Part shown: positions 1 through 11,400 of the stretch, in pieces | Numbering within the stretch: the first letter of the stretch is position 1 | Layout: every line of letters begins with the position of its first letter | Origin: Membranipora membranacea | Lineage: Eukaryota > Bryozoa > Gymnolaemata > Cheilostomatida > Membraniporidae | DNA length: 60,000 bases | Assembly (NCBI GenBank): GCA_914767715.1 | Contig: OU612070.1 | Location: 10,559,501 to 10,619,500 of the forward strand | Direction of reading: 5' to 3' | Program-made: the position numbers and the translations under genes | Notes under the pieces: model-generated | Told to the model about the DNA's origin: nothing | Seen by the model: the letters and a program-made list of their open reading frames with translations, nothing else | Databases searched by the model: none

Positions 1-503
1 TAACCAATGAGACTATTCTCTCGCTGGGCAAAGATTGTCCGAGTATAATCTGCTGCGAGAAGCGTTGTAGCGTGTAATTATAAGCTTACTATAAAAGGGG
101 CGGAACTTAGACCACTAAACAAACAGTTTTCCCTCCCGAAGCTGTAAATAATCTCATGTGTGCAGTCCCTCTTAGGCAACCATGACAAAGATTTCAAATG
201 ATATTTATGAAGACCCATTAATTAAAGGAGAGAGTTAGTACTTGACAATTGTATGTGTTGACTTAATGTTGTCCATGCACTCTCTCAACAATGAACTCTC
301 TCTCAAGTACCTCTTTTCATTTTCACCGAATTTCAAATAACCAAAACATATAAATTCTAGGTTTACTCTAATGTCTTAAACCTGCCTCTGAACTAAAGTT
401 TATGTCACCAGAAGATGCCATTAGAGGGATTTGCATTCTGACAAAGAAAACAATACACTGGTGTCTTAATTGGTGCAATTTCTACCAGTTCAGTTCACAA
501 ACT

Positions 504-723
504 GACCTTTTATAAACACCAGGCTCAGGTATGAAGGGTTCTGGCAAAAATCTCTCCATAGAACTGTTAGAGGAGTTGTGATTGTACGCTGAGTCAGCAT
601 CCCACCCTCTGGCAGCACCTGAAATATTATACAATGTACATGTCATGTGCTGCTCAGTATGGGTCAGTCGAGCTTTGAAGGCTAGTAACTGTGAAACAGG
701 GCTCAGCACATTGCGTTGCTGTA
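504..723 (-). CDS. Candidate internal exon of a minus-strand gene, product unknown
   Basis: An open stretch on the minus strand begins after a possible acceptor (gagatacag) and ends at AAAAG|GTCAGT. It encodes about 72 residues, including QRNVLSPVSQLLAF and a Ser/Asn-rich piece NHNSSNSSMERF with potential N-glycosylation sites, as in an extracellular loop. The motif NVLSP resembles GVLSP in the transporter at the right end of the window, so it could belong to the same membrane-protein gene as the exon at 2071-2230. The phases of the two do not join directly (the upstream exon ends in phase 1), so at least one linking exon would be needed and I did not find it. Could be chance. Confidence 0.3.
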
Positions 724-1524
724 TCTCAATTTTAGAGCACAAATCAGATATTATAACACAGCACAACAGCTTAGCTTTCAACAGGTCTGGGTGCATGTTC
801 TGATTTTACATTCGCCAGCTGGATGTAGCCATTACCCATCACTCCTTTCAAAGCAGGCTGCTTATCATATATTTTGCCGTATTTAATAGTTTGGACAGAA
901 TTGTGTGCCAAGGTATAATATGGTGCTGCTCATGTTGTTTGACCATTGACAACAAATTGTCCATTTTCTTTTCATATTAATCTGTATGATATGAGCTTAG
1001 AAAAATCTTGACTGAACACTGAACACTAATTGCAAAAGGCTGCAGATATAACCATAAACACAACCATTTGTATGAATACCTTTGTGTATGCTCAATGAAA
1101 GCATATTATTAAATCTCCCATTCATAGAAAGGTGTAACCAAGCGGTCATTTCTATTCATCCCAAATACACAGGCGACTTTCTAGACATAAATAAAATTCA
1201 GAAATGGCACACATTTTGTAGGGTCATACGCAACTGTCACTCACAATTCTATCAAACAGTCCAACAATTTGAGATTAGCTTTCATCCCAGGAAAGGTAAT
1301 TGAAAGCTGTACCACCATATAGTGATGATTTCATCACCAAAATTCCGTATAGTCATAAAACAGCTTTCCGTTTTCAAGTAGTAATATTGTTTTAAATTAT
1401 CTACTGGTCGATTGCACCATTCAAGATCATTGGATGTTAAAATAACACATGCCTAAATGAGATAAGATATGACCACAGAGTAAGGATTATCCATACTCTG
1501 TGATATGATTAAGGTCACTGCCAA

Positions 1525-1592
1525 TCGCATGTATGCATGTATGCGTGTATGCATGTATGCATGTATGCATGTATGCATGTATGCATGTATTC
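1525..1592. repeat. (GCATGTAT)n microsatellite
   Basis: Roughly eight tandem copies of an 8-bp unit, GCATGTAT, with one GCGTGTAT variant. It lies in non-coding sequence. The surrounding stretch 724-2070 shows no exon I can defend, apart from a short open minus-strand segment near 785-925 with no flanking evidence. Confidence 0.9.
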
Positions 1593-2070
1593 ACGTAATA
1601 AATTTAGATGTGGTCGCTGCATGCTGTCAGGCTTCCAAAAGATTATGCAAGATTCCATGACCACAGAACTCATAACAGTATTAATGCACATATCCTTACT
1701 CTGAGATTAATTTATGATCGGCGAGGACTGAACATCACAGTTTGTTGCAATACGGTTGAAGTTTTCAGCACCATCCTTTGTGGTCTGCGGCTACTTATTC
1801 AAAAGTTTGTTTTGTCATTTTTTTCAAAGGGTAATACATCTTGTTGATTTTTAGGTCTCTATTCTCATTTCTTTGATGATGTGTGGACCCGACCGACCAA
1901 CTTAACATTTTTACTCTTGATCAATCATGATAATATTTTTGCTGATATTTTAGCTAAACAGAATCTATATTTGCGAAACATGTTAGCAAGGACCTTCTAT
2001 TAGATGGAATCTCAGTTGTATCCTCATACCGATAAAGACAATAACAACTGCTAAATAGTGTAAGACTTAC

Positions 2071-2230
2071 CAATGCCGAACATGAGAGAGTGAAGAATGC
2101 TGAGAAACAATATCCCAAACAGCCAGAGAACAGCATCGTATCTATACGGCTGAGGTTTACTCTCTGGTGGCGTAGAGGGTGGCGTCTCTTCATTCACGAT
2201 CTTCACATCTTCAATTTTAGACGCCATTCT
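2071..2230 (-). CDS. N-terminal exon of a membrane protein (possibly MFS), gene runs off the left edge
   Basis: The minus strand reads ATG at 2227, then MASKIEDVKIVNEETPPSTP, a Pro-rich cytosolic head, followed by one hydrophobic span (AVLWLFGILFLSILHSLMFG), and stops at a strong donor CATTG|GTAAGTC (phase 1). A cytosolic head followed by a first membrane helix that breaks at GIG is what the start of a major-facilitator carrier looks like. The MFSD4-type gene at the right edge lacks exactly this part, so the two may be paralogues; that is inference. A possible acceptor (cttggtag) just before AGAATGG leaves open that the ATG is internal and an upstream exon exists. The remaining exons would lie left of position 2071 and beyond the window. 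Confidence 0.5.
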
Positions 2231-3713
2231 CTACCAAGATATAAAAGTTTCAAGTTCAAAATATTAATTTCTTGCTTTCCAAACTTGTAACTGCCGCAGT
2301 CCCAAGTAAATGACCCTGCTCCTGACTGGTACGATTGTTGGTAACTGTTGAATTTGTATTACCCTAGCGCTATGTGCTTATTAGTGAAGTATGCAATGAG
2401 AGGCTCTCATAAAACATAGCTTAGGACCAGGGAGAATTCTCCCTGTTAGGACCGAGCTTGACATCATAATAAGTAATTCTATCACCGATGAGATGGATTA
2501 CTTTACTACAGAGCTTAGGCTACGTGCTCGGGTTATGTAACTCTATTATTTTTAAACCCTGTTATTTGCAGGGTGTGTGATTTTCCATATTTTGATAGGA
2601 TCAAGAATTGATACGGCTTCAGCCATTCTGTGTGAGCTCAGCCTATTTGGGTTATCTAATCAATCAATGGATTCCATTGTGCATGCTTAAAAGTGCAATT
2701 GTGCATGCTACAGAGTAATGGTTGAGGGTCAGTTTATATGCCTGTGACCAACAAGAGGTGCAGATGGAATTCGGCTATAGGGGATAAGTTTTTTTTTGCC
2801 AGCGGCTCGTTCGAATAATTAAGCTAGACGCAAAGTACAAAACTAATTTCATCATGCAGATACTATAATATTAGCAAAAAGTTTATGTTCAATGTGATTT
2901 TTAAAAGCCCTCAACAACGCTGAGGTTTTTGGCTGTGCTCTAAGGGCCAATCACCTTAATCTGCCACTGGCTGCATGAGAGTCTAAGGACGTAGCCGTGA
3001 CGTGATTCTCATGGGTGACCCAGAAGCTGAGTTGCTGATTCGCTTCATATTGATTTCCCCGCACAGTCTGAGCCTTAATTACAGACTTTCACATTAAAAT
3101 ACAACCTAGTCGACCTGATAACCTATCCAACAAAAGCTCAGGGGAGAAAATGTACCAGAGCAAACCAAGTCCGAGCCCAAGCCCCCCAGACCCTTGCCCA
3201 CCGTCCGACGCCCCCCCCCCCCCATCAGTCATGCTTACAAAATCTTCTGCCCAAAATTTATTTATATAACCAATCTTATTGGCCTGAGCTTTGTTCGATT
3301 GTGAACTGAAATCTTCTCGTATAGACAGATACTTGACAAGTCTTTGACTAGGCCTTACCTCAACGGCCCCTGTTTTAAAAACAAAAAATGAGGCTTTTGA
3401 GATAAGGCTAATCTTTGACTTCTGGGTTATGTAATGGAAAGTCAATGCTCATACCATTCAGCTACTGATCAAATAACCCAAAGACTGAAAGCAAAGAATC
3501 TTAATATTGAAAGCAGCCAAAAATCCGAACAACAAATGTGTTTATTGACCACACTCAAGACTTATTACGCAATCCCAAAGTCTCAAAACCCTCAGCTAAG
3601 ATAAAGCCACAAGATTAGATATCATGCAAACACCTGAGTAAATGAGATCAGAATATCACTTACTAGTTGTAGCTTAACTTACATTGATTGATAATCGATA
3701 TCCAAAGATAATG
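2231..3713. other. Non-coding stretch, no gene recognised
   Basis: Contains a perfect 18-bp palindrome CAGGGAGAATTCTCCCTG near 2429-2446 and a C11 tract near 3212. The open frames here (for example 3089-3445 minus, rich in Gly from the C tract) have low-complexity composition and no recognisable domain. Confidence 0.5.
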
Positions 3714-3725
3714 TTATAGCAGAAA

Positions 3726-3878
3726 ACATACTTTGATAAATTCAGCAGTTACTGTTTCATCTCCAACACCAACCATTTTATCTCTATATTGGTGGTAACT
3801 TTTGCTGTAACCGTCAAATAATTTTGTTGACCTTAACAAAACACGACAACTACTTTCTGCAGACATGTAATTGACTAC
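3726..3878 (-). CDS. Orphan exon-like segment, weakly methyltransferase-like
   Basis: The minus strand reads from an ATG near 3866: MSAESSCRVLLRSTKLFDGY, then SKSYHQYRDKMVGVGDETVT and AEFIK, ending exactly at AAA|GTATGT (phase 0). The LFDGYSKSYHQYR pattern recalls the short helix that precedes motif I in small class I SAM methyltransferases, but the glycine-rich motif itself is not in this exon, and I found no downstream exon that supplies it. It could be the first exon of a small gene, a middle exon of the gene starting near 6835, or a gene fragment. Function not established. Confidence 0.3.
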
Positions 3879-4125
3879 CTGTCTCATGACTGGCCCAAGT
3901 CCAAACCAGTAGTTATAATAATTGCCGCTTTTTATATTTAATTTAATTAAATACCTAACCTCCTGCATAGAATAGTTTCAGACGTAATACAGAAACCTCA
4001 TCATGGCAATTATCCAGATTCTAAGTACTGCCTAAACACGGATCCTTGTTAGTGCCTTGGTAAATACATTTTGTATCATGGTACAACTTTCCTAAGAGAT
4101 GGTATTATCAGGATGTGGTTTGTTA

Positions 4126-4249
4126 CACAGCCAGCCCTTAATGGCGTTTGAGATCGCGGCCGTATGGCGGTCGCCATCCCAAACGCCATTAAGGGCTGGC
4201 CATAGACTTAATATATATTAATATATATTAAGTCTATGGTGTTGGCTGT
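4126..4249. repeat. Nested palindromic foldback element
   Basis: An inverted repeat CCAGCCCTTAATGGCGTTT (4131-4149) returns as its reverse complement at 4181-4199. Directly abutting it is a perfect 40-bp palindrome at 4200-4239 (half-site CCATAGACTTAATATATATT). An outer ACAGCCA/TGGCTGT pair brackets both, which suggests one foldback inserted into the end of another. A diverged relative lies at 18957-19080. Confidence 0.8.
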
Positions 4250-4466
4250 TGTTTGTACCAGAAAGAAGAGAGATGTCAGTCCAGTATATAACAAAAAGCG
4301 TTTTATGATACCAATTAAAGTATGAAAAAAAAGAATGTTATATCTTACTTTTGGCACTATTTTGTAACCAGAAAGTACAAATGTCAGGCAAGTAAATAAT
4401 GAAATGATTCTTTTTCTTAAAAATGATTATGATGCCATTAAATAAGAGTATAAAAAAAGTATGTGA

Positions 4467-5133
4467 CATCTGACAGGGCTCATCACATCATGTCAGCCAA
4501 CCAAAAAGATATGGTGTTTGGAATATGTACGTCCAGGTTATGAAAGCAACATATGATAACTTATTCAAAAGTGGATGTTGAGCATATTAAGAATAACATA
4601 GCCTTCTTTGACCTTCTTTGACCTTCATGTTCCTTCTACCTTTGTTTCATGCTTGATTTTAAATAAATGCAATACAACGTATATTTACATCCTCATATAC
4701 TAAGGGTAGATCAGTGAGACATAGCTGTGTGTTTGTTACATCAGGGAGTTTGGGGAAAACTCTAAATTCCCTGGTTTGTAACCCAAAAATAGAGATGTCA
4801 TTCAAATCAATGTTCATTGTTCAAATATATGACATCTGACAGCGTTCACCATTTATGTCAGCCAAGCAAAGAGATGTGGTGGTGTGTGGAATATGAACGC
4901 CTGGTTATGCAAGCGATCCATTGCGTATTCGAAAGCGGACGTTGAACATATTGACAATTCAATTATACACGGCCTTCATTGACCTTCCTGGCAACTTCTA
5001 CATTTGTTTGTTACAGGGTCGATTTTAAATTAATGCAATGCAATGCAACATATATTCACATTGTCTTGATACAGTCAGACATAGTTGTGTGTATGTTACA
5101 TCGGGGAGTTTAGGAATATTCCAAAACTCCCTG
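4467..5133. repeat. Diverged tandem duplication, two units of about 365 bp
   Basis: Unit 1 (4467-4774) and unit 2 (4833-5133) share collinear blocks: CATCTGACAG, ATGTCAGCCAA, GGAATATG, the run GACCTTC, GATTTTAAAT, and GTTACATC followed by GGGAGTTT and a mirrored CTCCCTG or TTCCCTG. The offset is 366 bp at the left and 360 bp at the right. No reading frame is conserved. Confidence 0.75.
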
Positions 5134-5476
5134 TGGGTGCAACACTTTATCGAGGGAGTTGCCCAACCATTCGTTGCCCTTTGGAGGATAATATTTGTTA
5201 GCAACTGTAGTTGTCCTCACTTGTACAAACAAAAATGTTAGTGCTGATTATAACAAATGCAGGTAAACTCTGTGACTGATTGATTCTAAAGTGTCATGAA
5301 TCAATAGATTGCAGCCAAAGGACTATCAAGCACAAGATTTTGAAAAACTCAAAATTCAATGTTCAATGTGTAAATTGAGAACATCAAACATATGCTGCAA
5401 ACTGCTGAGGGGAAAGTATATCTGATTGCCTGTAGTAGAGAACTAGAAATGGTAGTAAACTTTTGATCCAAGGAAA

Positions 5477-8400
5477 ATGCCTTCTTCAGACAAGAATGAT
5501 CGTGGTAAGACTTGGATAAGGTAGACCTTGTTGTTGTTTTTTTGTGTTATTGTTGTCACTCTCTCCAAGGAGTTAAAGACTTGCTCTCACTGTGGTGATT
5601 AATTTGTCATTCAATGTTTTGAGACTTCTGTAGACCTTAGGCATAACCTGAAGTGTCGATTACAATTTGTTGTTTGGGGGGGGGGGCAAAGATCTGTCAA
5701 GAACATAATAATTTTACAATTGGGGCTAATTTAAATGCTAAAAATCAATCAATCTCCTAAGTTAGTATTGATTGGATGTGCTGATCAAAGTGCGTAGTAG
5801 TCGCTGTTGCTCCTTGATAGTAGTAGCACTATTTTTCTTTGTGCTGGTATTTGAATTAATTTTGTATGCAGCAATCTGAGGTGCATAACAAAAACCAGCA
5901 GGTTAGTCTGTCTAAGGCTGAGCTTGGATAATAGATTGGATTGGTTACCCAATGACTGTACCGAATTTGCTTTGATGTTAAAGTCTAAACATCTCTTATA
6001 ATAGCCGCGCATATCTCATGTGAATTATACATGCAGTTTTACATACAGTCACATAAGCCAGCGAATCTTCATTGCCACCACAGCTTTAATCTCACAGGGG
6101 TCTTTCAATTAGAAAGAGTGATGCTTTACTAAAGCGAGTTATCACTATCGCATCGCTCAAGATTATCACTCACTTAGACAAAATCGCTCCCAAATTGCTC
6201 CCTCCGAATGTTTATAGTTCCATTATTGAGTGAGCGATATGTATGCAGCAGCCTAGCAGGTATTGCTCACTCACTGAGTGAGCGATCAAATCGCGATTTT
6301 GGCTGTATCTTATTGAAAGGCCCCCCTGGCCTACCCCTCTCCCTCCTTCAATTGACAAGTTGACTGCTTGGCCTGCTGGTCACCAAGCATCACAGGTCTT
6401 CTCTAGTTGTGCAAGTGCAGTGGTGGAGTGCTCCAGTGGTTGAGAGAGAGGGGGAAAGACTTCGACCACTGGAGCATTCAACCACTGGACTTGCACTAGA
6501 AAAAAGGCCTGTGACAAGCAGACATTTAAAGTTGTCTTATAGAAAGGGATACCGCTGATTTTGATGTATATTTTGATCAAATAGGTCTATTATTATGCTC
6601 CAGTAATTATAGGAGACAATGATATCACGTGTAGAATATAGGTTATGATTATTAATTAAAGCATTATTAAATTCGATTGGTAACTTTTTTAGCATACCTT
6701 TGGTTGATCGTTGGCCCCACCAACAGATCTAGTTTTTTGTGTTGATACGCTGGAATCCACATCAATTTTGTTCGGCATTGTTTCCTCTGCTTGATGAACT
6801 GGGACACCAATTGTGTCATTTGCAGACATCAACATTATTCCTTTATTGCGTTACGTTGATGCTATTGTGATTACAAGTGTTATTGCATGATGGGATTATT
6901 TGTGATCAAGTGATAATAAACTTCCTGATTTTTAATGCCATTACCTCAGAATTAGTGACATCATTCTATGTAATGGTATATTGTGTTGACAAGCCAGTCA
7001 ATGACATATTTGTAATAAACTCTCTCCGCTTTATTCAATGAACTGGGCTTCACCTTTTTAGATACTGTCAACGTATTCTTGATAAAGTCCGGAGACAGCC
7101 TTTTTAAAAAGAGCAATTAAATGAAAAATGCTTTATTTTTATCTTTGGGCGTAGGTACTGCCAACTCTAGTTTTCCCAGTGTATAGTACTCATATGGAAG
7201 CCACCAAGTTATTTCTCCTGAAATTTTACTCTTTTTTTTACATCAAATGAATATTGATAGCAAAGATCATCCCTTCTGAAATGTATATCACTAAGTGTGG
7301 AAGAAGTAATACCAAAAAAAAAAAATTTATAAGATAATTCAAAGTGGAGACTGTTGAAAGGTACTGAGATCTCATATCCGAGAGAGTCGGTATAAACAAC
7401 TTTGGAAAGCATTAGGTCAATGAGGAAAATTTGAAACCAACTATTTCCATGATGTGTTCAACTAGCTTGGGAAGTTGGAAAAAGGCTTCAAGAAAATTAC
7501 AGGAGAATCATTAATATATAACATCATTCTGTTATTTTTTATAGAGAGAGCATCACGCTCACTGGCAGCACTGAAGCCAAAGCTGAATAGAAGACCGGTA
7601 TCTGTATCGCCATCAGGGAGAAAACATGGCAGCCACAGTCGAGATCGCAATACCTCGGGTGGAGCGCAGCAACTCAAAGAACTTTTACAGCAACACAATC
7701 CACCATCCCAGGCTCACAGACAGGTCTGATTTTTACTGTATCTTACTTATCAATCCAGCACACTGATATCAAGATTAAACTATTGGATGTGTATCTCTGA
7801 TCGTTAGAGTCAATTTAGTTTGAGTATCTCATGTGTGCCACCCCTGATTCTGGAACTAGACCTAGCCTAACCACACCAAATTCCTTGTGATAGTACTCAA
7901 GCTATAAATCGATTATCAGGGACATGCCTGCAACAATATATCTCATGATGAATGGGCCAAGCAAAAACATGCATTTTCATAAACTGTGTTCAGAGTTATT
8001 ATTACCACATCCACAATTCTTTGTGCATTAGATATATTGGGAGTTACCTGCTCTGTTATGGGAGGTTGAAAACTCTTGTCGTTGTGAAAACCTCATTGAT
8101 ATTTCGTATGTCAATTTTTAATTGAACTGTACTGGACAATCACCTCTCTTTCTTAGTCAAGATATGCTCCACACTCACCACAGAGATCTATTATAAAGCA
8201 GATGCCGAATGTGGAGGAAACTGTCGGCATCATACAGCATCAGTCAGCATACATCAGACAGCTGGAGTCTGAAATCAAACTATCCCAGGTTTGTTTTAAT
8301 AATACACTGCAGATGGAATATCATTAATAAATGTTTAAAAGATTATATTTTTTAGGCAAAATCATTGCGATCAGATTCATTTTCTAACTGAATTCATATT

Positions 8401-11400
8401 ATTACAGTGTATGGCAAAAATTGACGATTGATGTTTGATCTATCCAATGGCAGACTTCTTCTACCTAACCCTTCAAAAACGCGCTAGAGCAAGCATCTCA
8501 TCTGTATCGCTATATTTAAATGATTGTTTTTTTGAAGATACATGGTTGTTTTCTCCTTTTTAAAACATATTAAAGGTGGCACTGCATGAACAGGTAATCC
8601 AGGCTTTCTATAGCGTGATTGGAACCAATACCCTAAATAGTAATATTACCTAGAGTTAGATTAAGCTAGTTCAGGACTGTCAGGAATTTTATGTGGTTAT
8701 GTAGATGATTTCAGTTAAGTTTCACTAATACTAAAATACTGTTTTTCTTTAATAGGGAGAATTAGCTACCTACAAAGTCCATCTTCATGAAATTCTGGAA
8801 GAAAATGCCAGACTTACCTCTCACCAACAGACATCTGCTATCATCAAGGTAAGTCCACTGAGAACAAATTCATCTCATTGCATCATTGTACACGATTCAT
8901 GAACATGATTCATGAACATGGCATCATGAACATGGCATCATGAAAGTGATAATATATTAATCCGACGCCACAGTGTGATTGAGTTCATGCCAAAAAACAA
9001 GACTGGAGTGGTAACCACACAATTGAACACAAAAAAGAGCTTATCCTCGTTCGTCCACTAGCTGTGGAAGCCTCAATCTAATGCCCCAACGCCCTACTCT
9101 GCTGAATGGTAAAAGTTTTAGTTCTACTGTGATGCAAAGATGCCATGACTCTCTACACAATAGCTGTCTGATTAGATTTAAATTATGCTGAAGAGATATT
9201 TTCTGTATTGATATTAGAGCAGCGTTAAATTAAACAAAAAATAGTCCAAGTTTTCCTACATCCTACACAAACTGCTCCCTCTCTATTGGTTGGTTAGCTC
9301 AGTGATTCATGTCAATCGTAGCTGGCAGATTGGTCATGTTGTTTGTTGCTGCCTTTGTATCTCATTTCTTTACCATAATATGTGTGGTTTAGTGTCAGCG
9401 CTGTATTATTTTTAGGATGTACTCACTCAGACAAAGCCTACAGAGGGAAAACCAGCTACCAAACAATCATTGGCCAAACATATGACAGATCTGGAGCTTC
9501 TCAAAAGTCTGCACACCTCCAAAGCTGAAATGTTGGAGCAGCAACTATCCTCAACCAGGTAAGAATTTCTTTGATCAATCATCTTAATAACCTCAGCGAT
9601 GGAAACACATTTTATCAGACTGTATAGGGATTATAATGTTTACTGCCTGAGTGACATGAAAGTCCATCAATAATGACGGGCGGGGGACAAGAAAAAAATT
9701 TTTTACTTTTGGTGTATAGCCTGAAACTAGGAAATCTCTGATTTTGATTCTTGCGTAATCCAATTTCAATGCACCACATCAAATCATACTAAGAATTGAT
9801 GCGCCTTCCATGTTCAAGAATAGTCAAGACATTTAGGTGATCCCCAAATACCATTGTAAGCCAAACAGTTAGTCTGTAACTCCTTGTATAATCAATCCTA
9901 GTTAATAGTCCAGAAGCCAACAACATCTAAGATTCAGTTGAATAATTTCTCTTTGGATGTACAATTTGATTGTGAAGGGCACATAAGTAGGCCTAGGAGT
10001 GTTCAAAAACACAAAATTTACACCTTTCAATGGACCCGATAGGGAGCTGGGGCCGCTTTTAGAGGGCCCAATATTTGACATTAGAAAACTGTCATATGCA
10101 ATGGGAAAACCGAGAGATTCTATGAGAAAACCCCTACTATTGTAATGGAAAACCCAGGTCACATGGTATTGTTTACATAACAATGTATTAATAAACAATG
10201 TAAGCTGTGTGCTGCACTGGTATTGTACTGACGGAGTAACCCTGTTACTCCTTGCTCCTACCACCAGAAACGTTGTAGCCTACTACAATAGTAGAGTGTG
10301 CAAGGCTTTGGTAAGTGGTTGAAGACATAAGTATCAAAATCTAGCAGCACAAAATACTTGGTCATAGAAATGATTTATAGTCTGTCAACATATATGTGTG
10401 GAATGTGGATGCTTTTGGTAACAGAGAACAGACTCACCGAGCAGTCCTTACTAGTTCTCAGATGAGGAAAATTGATGATGATGAAAGCCAGGTAAGTTCT
10501 CATGAAACAAACTGAGGAATTGAATGTTTGCCTACCTAAACTGGTTATCTGAAGGAAATACATATTCATCAATCCTTGTTAAATCTAGGTTTGGACTGAT
10601 TTGATTACGAAAGAAGTCCTCTCGTCTTTTCCATGTGTGCTGTGCGCATTTTTTTTCTACATCTAACATAGTAGGGAAAGTACTTGTCCGATCAATATCT
10701 GTGACCCGCCAGCCAGAATATCATTTGAAGCGAGGTGAAAGAATGTCTCATTTCCATTTTTCAAGTTAATGCTTTAACTGGTAATAAGCATGTTCGCTGT
10801 GCTATTGGATACTTGTTGTTGGTTATTGGATATTTTCTGTAGGCCCCTGCTACAAAGAACACACGGGCTGTATCTGGTATCGCTGACAATGGTGTTGTAG
10901 TGCCTCAGATTGGATTGATTCGTGAGAATAAAAGGAAAGGTGGCTGCGGGTTATGACGGCTCGATCCGAGTCAGCTTGCAAAGGCAGAAATTGATAATGG
11001 AGGTGAGGCTGAATATAGAGAATTTCTTATGATTTCAAAACAATATGTTGAGTTAAGTTTTGCATTGTATATGTTAGAAGCACACACTGCACAACACCAT
11101 CATTTCTGTCTCAAATCTCAAAACAGCGGCATATTCTAACGCAGCAAACGTCAATTGTTTTGCAGGTAAACTGAGGGCTGCAGGCTGCGGGCGACGCTAA
11201 AGAAGATCACGATTACCCAGACTCAACGGCTATGCCTCAGACTGTGCGGCGAGAGAAGCACACTACCATAAACATTGCATCAAAAATTATTCCAGGGAAA
11301 CTTATGAAAAGGTCACAACGTGGGTTAAGTTCTTATTTGTGTTGAAAATGGTATTGGGTGGATTTTTTTTATGTCTAATCATAGTTCAAAACCCTGAAAA

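Noticed and set aside
3089-3445. 118-codon minus frame with GGGG run
   Set aside because: Its centre is a translated C tract; the rest has no family resemblance.
10840-11340. Somewhat GC-richer patch inside the large SDCCAG8 intron
   Set aside because: Considered as a missing exon or host gene fragment, but every frame is broken by stops and the flanking exons already join in phase.
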